From positions 1 to 64,000 of the forward strand of contig MNCI01027158.1 of the NCBI GenBank assembly GCA_015680685.1: a stretch of 64,000 bases of DNA. The letters are read 5' to 3'. Every line of letters begins with the position of its first letter. Within the stretch, counting starts at the first letter, position 1. The position numbers were made by a program, and so were the translations under genes. This document shows positions 56,255 to 64,000 of the stretch, piece by piece. The stretch comes from Gnetum montanum (Eukaryota; Streptophyta; Gnetopsida; Gnetales; Gnetaceae). The notes beneath the pieces are model-generated. The model was given only the letters and a program-made list of their open reading frames with translations, had not been told where the DNA came from and searched no databases.

Positions 56255-56719
56255 CTGTAATCACAACATGACCATGGGTTAGCAATTATTATGTAACATG
56301 AAATAATTGGGATACCTTATCTCATTAGGAAGGTTACACCTGGCTAAGTTGTGATTATGGCTGTTTTGATTACTTTTAATCATTGTTTTAATTGTATTTT
56401 AATGTTAATAAGTCATTATAGTCATACCAAGGGGTGTTGGGAGTGTCAAACTCTCAAAAATTGATGGTTTAATATTATTGTATCCATTAACCCTTTGGGG
56501 GAGTTAGAAAAATTTTCCAAAAGCTCTTATTAGAAACCTTAAGGTTTGTGGCCACCACAACTAAGAGCTTACCTCCGGTAGTTGCAGGATCAAAGAATGG
56601 AGTGATTTGGATAAATGGTCGAGAAGTTATGGGCTCTAGAAGGTTTGGGGCTTTGAAAAATGGAAAAAAATCCTCTCTTGTTGTGAAGAAAATGATAAAA
56701 ATTTCAAAGTGCTTAGTGG

Positions 56720-56727
56720 TATTTATA
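56720..56727 (-). promoter_or_regulatory. TATA box of the putative internal promoter
   Basis: Minus-strand CTATAAATACC, with palindromic GTCGAC/ATCGAT words 10-80 bases upstream. It sits about 470 bases before the extra-ORF start at 56254. Confidence 0.4.
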
Positions 56728-58121
56728 GAGTTTCTATGTTGTGTCGACAAGGCCTCATCGATGAGGTTGGCTGCATTGACTAAGCCTAGTCGACATGGCT
56801 ATTGACCACCATTGATTTGGGAAACTTTGAAAATGTAAGGAATTTTTTTGTGAAATGGGAGTCAAATGGAAGCCTAAAAATCCATGAACATGATGAAAAT
56901 AGTAGAAGAGGATGTTGGAGTTCAGAAAATTTAGAAAATTAAGAAAATGGTTGGAGAATGAATTTGATGAAAGTTTAAGGAGCACAAAGCTAGATGCACA
57001 ATGAGGCATGCGAAAGATATGATTGCAACAATGTCTAAGATAATGGACTTAACTATCCAAACTAAGAGCTATGTAAGTGGGTCCTCCCCATAGTAGGCAC
57101 ATGCTCTTTTTACCCTTACATAACCTTAATTAAGGAGTTCATGGGCCCCACAGTTGATTAATGATCATGAAAAGTTAAAGACAAACTTAGAAGAATCTAT
57201 CCAAGAATTTCAATACATCAAAATAAGACATCAATCATAACATGGAAATCGACAATGAGGTGAGTTATGGGTAGCATAGATGGATGACTAAGAAGGTGGG
57301 ATGGAATTCCAAATTGAGGTCATAAGAAGTCCCTTGTAGAGTTTGTATTTACAATGATCCAAGAAGATCCATCCTTAGTCTAGACCCAAAACCAATGACT
57401 TCTAGTGACTTTACATCACCACTCCAAAACGGATCCATTCCCTCAAGACACAAGAGTGCTTTGATAAAATGACCACCTTTCCATAAAGAGAAGAAAAGAG
57501 AAGTAGGAAGTGAGAAAGGACCTTAGTTAGAGGGGACCTTCAGGCATGGGTAACATCTCTTTCTAGTTCCATAACTAGTGCTTATAGCCTATTTATGTAT
57601 CTAAGGGATGTGCTTTGAACTCCGCCCATGTGTTTTTTTTTCTATAATTTTTAAGATTTTGGATGGAAACCACATCATGTAAAGACTTTATTTAACCTCC
57701 AATTATTAGTTGACATAGAATGGTGAGAAGTCAATGAAAACACTCGAGCAACCAAGTAAGTAGAAGAGTACAAAGAGTATTAAGTTCCCTTGAAGTCACA
57801 CCATGTGCAAACCTTTGAATCCTTTCCAATTCTAAAAACTACCAAGGTCACCAATTAATTAAAAGTTTATTTAATGAAAGGGACCTCAAACTTCCAAAAT
57901 AAGGAAAATGATAGAGTTTGTGGATGGGTGGATGATGTGGACTCATTACTTGTTCCATGAAAAATAAACCATGTCTTAGTCATTAGACATTAGAATTCAA
58001 TAATAGAAACTAGACATTAGCAATCACAACATTAAGCACAAACCACCATTAGTAAACAACAACATTGGCACTGTGTCATGTGGCAACAAAACACTTTTAT
58101 TAGAAAAAATAATGAAAAGGC

Positions 58122-58213
58122 GCATAAAAATAAAGTATAAAATATCCAAGAAAGATAAAACATATTNTGCATAAAAATAAAGTATAAAATATCCAAGAAA
58201 GATAAAACATATT
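58122..58213. repeat. 45-bp duplication across a single N (assembly join)
   Basis: Identical 45-bp blocks (58122-58166 and 58169-58213) are separated by N plus one base. Same signature as at 22003. Confidence 0.85.
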
Positions 58214-58439
58214 AACGATGTTGTAAAACAAAAATTGAGAAAATCAATAGAGTGAAAAACCGAAAATGGGTAAAAATCAACAAAGTGTAAAACAAAAAGT
58301 GAAAAACTAAGAAGCCATGTGTATGGTTAGCATGGATGGCCATCTCCCCCACAACTAAATTAAAAGGATGAGACGTGGAATATGGAGCATGGTTGTCCAT
58401 TTGGTGAGGTAGTAGTTGTACTGGCTTGTCCTAGCTTTA

Positions 58440-59640
58440 GAAAAGGTTTCACCTATTGGATATTGACCAACTAATTTTTTTGTGGGCTCTTAGGTTTATA
58501 GATTAACATGGCCCCAGAGGAAAAGGTTTCATCAATTATATAAGGTCCCTCCCACAACGTTTGGAACTTTATTTTCTAGGGTACATGTGTGGGGTTCCAG
58601 TAGAGAACCTTATCTTTAGGTTAAAATTTTACTTTCCATATTCTATGGTCATGGTGCTTCTTGTTGTATGCCTTGTGTACTTCATTCAAAGAGAGGACCA
58701 CTAATCAGTTTTCATCTAGCACATTTAAGTTAATCAATATTTCTCTTTGTGTTAGGCTTAGATCAAGGTCCAAGTCGTAGGTTGTTGAAAGTGTGTGGAG
58801 CTCAAATTGAACTGGAAGTGTCAGAAGTTTTACATATGCCAGCTCATAGGGAGAGTAACCTATGGGGAGTTTCCACATGAAGTAGTAGGCCCAAATGGTG
58901 TTATTGAGTTTTGTGCTCTAGTCTCTCCTATATTTGCTTATAGTCCTTGTTAGGATCCTTGTGATATCCCTATTGGTGACTTCTGTTGACTGTTCGCTTG
59001 GGGGTGATAGGGTGTTGTTAATTTATGTTCAACCCCTAAACATTGCATCAACTTTTGAAAGGTGGCACCTGTATAATGGATTCCATTATTAGAAAGTAGT
59101 GCTCATGGCACACCAAACCTATTTATAATATGTTGTTGTACAAATCGAGCAACAGTGGATGATGTATAGTTGGTGATGATTGCTACTTCTGGCCATTTGG
59201 TGCAGTAATCAACTACTACAATGATGTATGCCTTTCCATTGGACATGGGTGTGATGGGACCCATGAAGTCTATTCCCCATATGTTAAAGGGCTATAGTGG
59301 TTGAATTCACTGTTGAGGATCCTTCATTCGAGTGGTCATCCCACCATGTCATTGACAACACTCACAAGATTGGAAAAACTGGTGGGCATCCCTAAAGATT
59401 ATAGGCCAATAGTATCTTGCCATTAGATTTTTTATGGTCATGCATCTCTCTACATAATGGCCTTTGCAAGGGCCTTCGTGAGCATCCTGGAGAATGCACA
59501 ATTGGTTTTGCATTAGGGACATACCAACGAACTAGGCCATCAGTGCACACCTTGTAAAGGTATCCATTGATTTCCATGAAGTAATTAGCCTAATGAAGAA
59601 ATTTTTATTTCTTCCTAAAGTCTAGATCTTATGGCATCTC
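58440..59640 (-). pseudogene. Athila-like integrase (copy E)
   Basis: Zinc-binding part DAHEGPCKGHYVERC then FQSCECCQ (HHCC). Catalytic core NIWGIDFMGPITPMSNGKAY (first Asp), VVVDYCTKWPEV, NRFGVPWALLSNNGIHY-like block (positions near 59080-59110) where the family has SDNGTHF, so the central Asp is Asn, and after a frameshift STEVTNRDITRIL with the Glu. The C-terminal part reads PIGYSPYELAYVKLLTLPVQ, FELHTLSTTYDLDLDLSL and KVKF-PKDKVLYWNPTHVP. At least three stops and one or more frameshifts. Follows RNase H and precedes the extra ORF. Confidence 0.85.
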
Positions 59641-59735
59641 CTAAGTAAGAAGGTAAGTGAGATGTCATCATACCATTTTGATTCAATGGCCACTTGGTCA
59701 TTTATTACTCTTGTAAAGAGGAGTTCATATGAAAA

Positions 59736-61050
59736 TTAATCAGAAAGTGAACTTTCTTCCTCTTTATTATCCCATTTTAATTGAGAGAGGTGATCAGTGA
59801 CCACATTCTTACTCCCTTTTCGATCTACCATTGTAAGATTGAATTCTTGCAAGATCACAAACCACCATATGATACAGGGGCTCACTATTGGCTTATTCAT
59901 TAAGAAGTGGATAAGATTATGATCTATGTGCACAAACACTTTATAGCCAAGCACATAGTGCCTAAACTTTTCAAGAGAATATGCCATTTCCTTTAGTTCT
60001 TTCTTAGTTGTGGTGTAATTCAACTATGCACCCATAATGCTTCAACTTGCATAGTGAATGTAATATGGATGTTTCTTATGGTCCAACTACAAAAGCATGG
60101 CTCCCAAGGCATAATTAGATGCATCTATCATTATATGAAATGGTTTGAACCAATCTGGTACTCATAGAATTAGAGTTTCAATGAGTTTTTCCTTTAGCTA
60201 TTGGAATGCATGTTCGCAATCCTTAGTCTAGATGAATGAAACATCTTTCTTTGTAAGCTTGACCAATTGCTTTGCGATCTTAGAGAAATTCTCTATAAAC
60301 TATTGGTAGTAGGTAGTGTATCCAAGGAATGATTGGATGTCTTTGACTGTTTCTAGTTGGCGTGTAATTCCTTGGATGACCCTTATCTTTTTTAGGTCTA
60401 CCTCAATTCCTTTTTGTAAAATTTTATACCTTAGTATTATGCCCTCTTGGACCATTAAATGGCTTTTCTACTAATTGAGACTAAGGTTTGTTTTAACACA
60501 TCTTTTCAATACTTAGTCAAGGTGATCTAGGACTTTCTCAAATGTAGCTCCATAAGTAGAGAAATCATTTATAAAGACTTCTACCCTACTACCAATTTGC
60601 TGTTGGAAAATACTAAGGACCAATTGTTGAAATGTTGCAAGGGCATTGCATAGACTGAATGACATCTTGCAATATGTAAAAGTCCCCTAGGGACTCATGA
60701 ATGTTGTTTTGGCCTGATCTTTTGGTGAAATATGGATTTGGTTATAGCCACTATAACAATCCAAGAAGTTATAATAGTAATGCCTAGATATGGTATCTAA
60801 CACTTGTTCCACAAATGGCAATGGAAAATGATCTTGAAATGTTGTCATATTCTACAACCTAAAGTTGATGTAGACCTGCCACTTATCATCTTTCTTTAGC
60901 ATAATTATGAGTGGGCTAACCCAATCACTATTTGCGATGGGATAGATGAATCTCACCTTGAGGAGTTATTCCATTTCCTCCTTGATGATTTGCTTCAACT
61001 TAGGGTTCAACCATCTCTGTGGCTATCTTCTTGGCTTCATGGTAGGGTCA
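59736..61050 (-). pseudogene. Athila-like reverse transcriptase and RNase H (copy E)
   Basis: RT starts WLNPKLKQIIKEEME, then RFIYPIANSDWVSPLIIMLK, FPLPFVEQVLDTISRH, NFLDCYSGYNQIHISPKDQA (motif A Asp present), GTFTYCKMSFSLCNALATFQ, and the YxDD box as VFINDFSTYG, so one catalytic Asp is Asn. CHFMVQEGI-like (SHLMVQEGIILRYKILQKGI), FLGYTTYYQ and NFSKIAKQLVKLTKKDVSFI follow, then RNase H: FHIMIDASNYALGAMLL, LNYTTTKKELKEMAYSLEKF, HIDHNLIHFL and DRKGSKNVVTDHLSQL, open from 60023 to 59736. Typical length for this family, with several stops. Confidence 0.9.
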
Positions 61051-61577
61051 GTGTAGATACGATGCTAGCATATCCTTGGATCAATTCTAGTCAATTTAGG
61101 ATATGAACAAGGCTATTGGCCATTTGTTGACCACCTTTAATAACTTGTCTTTTTGTTCAAGAGCAAGATTTGCTATTATAACCAGCTTGCCATTTTTCAA
61201 AAATGAATACTTCATGCTAGCTAGTAGATTTTTTAATTCTAGGGGCTCTAGCTTGAAATGATCAAGGATTACCAACTCTCCCCAATATGTATCATCATCT
61301 TCATCATGAAATATTTAGTGATGAAGTTACTTGAGTTCATCCATGCCCTTGACATATGCATATGTTAGACTCTCAGTAGGCTCCATGCAAGTGTGCTGCT
61401 ATAAGAATCAGCTATCAACCACTGGGTTCCCTCCTATTTTGTGGCTATTGTGTATAAGCACTTTTGGATATCAGTTTCATGTGCACACTGATTGCATGAT
61501 TTAATGCATGTACTTTTAATAAATCATATTTTCTGCACACAATTGCACCCATTATCACTATACACGATGCATGGAAC

Positions 61578-61960
61578 TCACTTCTTCTCAAGTTGTCCAA
61601 ATTCATTTTCATTGGAGATTTCCAAGGAGATGTCCCTGATGCACATTTGTGCATCAACAATGCTTAACCATGCACATCCCATAATGATGGGGAAGTCACC
61701 TTTGTAGTTTTCTACCTTGATCACCAGAAAATTGGGAAGATAGGACCACCCACATATTATAGTCACAATGTCCTCCACTAATCCCAAAGATATAATGATT
61801 AACTAGTTTTCCAATTTAAAATAGATATTTCTCTTCTTAAGAGGTGGTAGGTTCAAGGCCTTGTACATGTCATAGAAGATAAGATTGATTCCATAACTAG
61901 AATCAAGAAGAGCCTTGCATGGCTCATGTCTAGTGATCTATAAGAAAATAAGAGGAATTT
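61578..61960 (-). pseudogene. Athila-like protease (copy E)
   Basis: EPCKALLDSSYGINLIFYDM is the active-site block (family LLDTGASINLM; here D-S-S), followed by ALNLPPLKKRNIYFKLEN, a stop, and then the open segment 61787-61578 with LGLVEDIVTIICGWSYLPNF, FPIIMGCAWLSIVDAQ (the family G-RPFL-TA-A block) and ISLEISNENEFG. The changed D-T-G and the stop indicate loss of function. Lies between gag and RT in the expected order. Confidence 0.75.
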
Positions 61961-64000
61961 CTAGGTCAGATTGCTTCGTGGGAAGATTTCCAACCTTAAT
62001 CTAATCGAAGGAAACATGAGTTAACATCACAGTGTGGATCTAAGGTGGCGTTTGGTTTGAAGGGACCTCAAATGTGTTTGATGTAGAGGATGAGGATGTT
62101 GGAGATATGGGGCAACCAGCTGCATTAGGTTACGAGGGTTTGTGAGGACTATTGGGTTGAAAAATTGGTCATTTCTTGGACTAATTATCCAAACCACTTG
62201 GCTAGAAGTCCAATTATAAATTTACAGCCCTTGTAGCATTTCATTGTTGCGGCTATGGGGAAATTTCACCCTACATGGACGAATTTGGAGGTAACTAGGT
62301 TGAATGTGGAGGAATGTATGTAGAAGGATGCAAAGGGTGGTATGGATATGGGGGCTCCCCTTGAGTAGATGGTGAATGAGTTCGATGATACTCTAGAGGA
62401 TAATAACGATGTTGGAATGAGGCATGGCTAGTAAAGCTTCATGGAGAAACGAGTTGCCAAACATAGTACCCATATGAATCTGGTTGCCTATAAGTATATT
62501 GTTCTCTTGGTGATGGCATTTTCCATGGCTGTGGTTGGTGCCACTGTTGTTATTGCCATACGGTTATGGTGGAGCTCCACTTGGATAGTAAGCTTGTTGG
62601 GGCAAATGGAACTTCCTTATATTGCCTTGAGGATAAGGCAATCGTCTGAGTGCTTGCCTCCTTGCTAGTCGAGGATTCACCATGTACACCCCAAACTCTT
62701 GTAAGTGTGACACTACAAGGTACCATTCCTTAGGATGGTCATATTGACAAATGTCACATCTGACATCATTAACAAAGTCTGTCTCCATAGCTTCATCTAC
62801 TACAGCAACTTTTCCCTTACCTCTTTGATAGGCATGTTTAGTTTCTTTCTGCCTGCTATGGTTGCGATCACTATTATGCTCTTTGGATTCTTCAACAATA
62901 TTCATAGTAGTTTGAAATTTTTCATCCAAAGAGTCCCATAATTTATCAACCTTTGGCAAAATATTAGAAATACATTTTTCTATGGACAAGGTCTTCTTAT
63001 TCACCACTTTGTCGAGTGGTGACTCCTCCTCATCATGGAATCAAAGCTTCCTTTTCCTGATGGAAGGGTTCATATTATATTCTTCTACACTTTTTATCTT
63101 TTGCAACTCATCTTCTTCTTTTGCTACCTGCTCTATCAACCTTTGTATCTGATGAGCTCTTAGTTTGGGCAATCTCCCTTGGGCATAAGCCCCAAGAGTT
63201 CTTCTAGTTTCTACTCTAAGCCCATATATGATGTGGTGGAGTTATTCCCTCTGAGAATAATCATGGGCAAGGCATTGGTGTAAGAGAGAATAATATCTAC
63301 CCATGGCAACATCCAAGGGTTCATGTGTTTCCTGTTTCTAGCCTTAGATTTTCCTTCTCAGATTAGACACTCTAAAGTATGTCTAGTATTTATCATTAAA
63401 TAGTTCTAGCATGGTACTCCATCTGCCAATGGATTCTAGTTACAAAGATCGATGCCAGCTTTCAGCCTCTTTGATGAGTGTCCTGGGAAATAGCTTTAAT
63501 TTCTACTAGTCATTTTCTATGTTTTGTAAGGTGTAGGCATTGTGAAAGGCTTGTAGATGGTTTTGCAAATTAGAGTTATATCCGCCCTCAAATCTTGGGA
63601 TATTGTTCATGTTTAAGTGCTTGATCCGACTATCTCTCACATGCTTGGTTTGGATCTTGACTACCTCTATAGTGTTAAGCATGCTTCAAGTTGCCAACAA
63701 AGGCTCATCATCATCATTATTTCGTTGTCACCAATGGTGTTCCCTATTATCCCTTTGTTCATTGTGGGCTTGGCAATCAGTACTATTGTCCCACTGTTCA
63801 CCTCCATTACATTTGTTCCTTTTGTGGTATTTTTTAGAACTAGAAGAAGAGGAAGAAGAAGATGTAGATGAATAGGATGAAGAGAGAGGAGGATTGCCAC
63901 CACCATGGTATCTACCAACTTCCCTTTGATTCTCATGGCCATGTTCATCAAGTTTCTTATCATCTTGATGCTTATCCGAGACCCTGACTTAACTGCCATC
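61961..64000 (-). pseudogene. Athila-like gag (copy E), 5' end outside the window
   Basis: From the right edge: Ser-rich and charged linker (YHGGGNPPLSSSYSSTSSSS, about 63850-63920), the gag core RIKHLNMNNIPRFEGGYNSN and LQAFHNAYTLQNIEN (about 63500-63620), a decayed middle, then an open segment 63007-62564 with VDKLWDSLDEKFQTTMNIVE, RGKGKVAVVDEAMETDFVND and the zinc-knuckle remnant CDICQYDHPKEWYL (third and fourth ligands partly lost). Downstream to 61961 a linker leads into protease. Homologous to the gags at 26850 and 51336. Confidence 0.8.

Larger units (their letters stand above)
56255..58439 (-). other. Spacer between integrase and extra ORF, with promoter-like module
   Basis: No coding match. 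On the minus strand a TATA box (CTATAAATACC, 56720-56727) is preceded by GTCGAC, ATCGAT and GTCGAC words (56735-56805), the same kind of module as in the 3' LTR of copy E. This could be a promoter for the extra ORF or a remnant of another LTR. A duplicated block at 58122-58213 is an assembly join. Confidence 0.45.
52319..64000 (-). mobile_element. Athila-like retrotransposon (copy E), 3' part; continues past the window
   Basis: Minus-strand order from the right edge: gag, protease, RT, RNase H, integrase, spacer, extra ORF, 3' LTR (52319-53196). The RT/RNase H motifs (LNYTTTKKELKEMAYSLEKF, RKGSKNVVTDHLSQL) are of the Athila type. It is inserted in the gag of copy D and preceded by CAAGG (52314-52318), its likely target duplication. 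The 5' LTR lies outside the window. All genes are decayed. Confidence 0.88.

Noticed and set aside
63667-63999. Met/Leu/Ile-rich minus-strand frame as a membrane protein
   Set aside because: The gag linker and core read in a different frame of the same strand; this frame is a shadow.

Overview
The window looks like a repeat-dense, AT-rich stretch of a large seed-plant nuclear genome. A gymnosperm or conifer is the best guess, inferred from the transposon content: Tat-type and Athila-like Gypsy elements with extra ORFs, a Penelope-like reverse transcriptase and degenerate LINEs. No intact host gene was recognised. Almost everything identifiable is transposon-derived, and most coding units carry stops or frameshifts.

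Layout. 1-2.34 kb: decayed hAT (DUF659-type) transposase gene, minus strand, with recognisable introns. 2.69-20.92 kb: a complete 18.2-kb Tat-lineage Ty3/Gypsy element on the minus strand (LTRs of about 1.49 kb, target duplication TCAGT). It has gag, protease, a truncated RT, dual RNase H and integrase. Between protease and RT lies about 6 kb holding a spliced gene on the opposite strand. 20.9-23.1 kb: featureless AT-rich DNA with one assembly artefact. 23.2-25.1 kb: degenerate Penelope-like RT, minus strand. 25.78-33.46 kb: an LTR element with gag and an extra-ORF remnant but no pol (plus strand, target duplication CCTTT). 33.5-36.5 kb: AT-rich, with SINE-like tRNA-derived pieces. 36.5-37.5 kb: C-terminal part of a LINE. 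37.6-43.86 kb: a rearranged relative of the 25.8-kb element, with a long extra ORF and inverted LTRs of the same family nested in its LTRs; one nested LTR is a solo LTR with target duplication ATTAT and contains a 211-base gap.

43.9-50.3 kb: apparently low-copy DNA, split by a young Ty1/Copia element (44.81-47.56 kb, target duplication GTTAT). That element has lost most of gag and all of RT and carries a captured, antisense fragment of a plant pepsin-like (nepenthesin-type, A1B) aspartic protease gene. 50.34-52.32 kb: 5' LTR and gag of another Athila-like element (plus), interrupted in gag by a further Athila-like element (minus, from 52.32 kb past the window end) with 3' LTR, extra ORF, integrase, RNase H, RT, protease and gag in that order.

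The most notable points are: the aspartic protease capture; the antisense, intron-containing gene inside the Tat element; an uncharacterised extra ORF conserved after pol in three Athila-like copies, possibly distantly related to the Tat antisense product; a Penelope-like element in a plant; and promoter-proximal arrays of short palindromic words in the LTRs.
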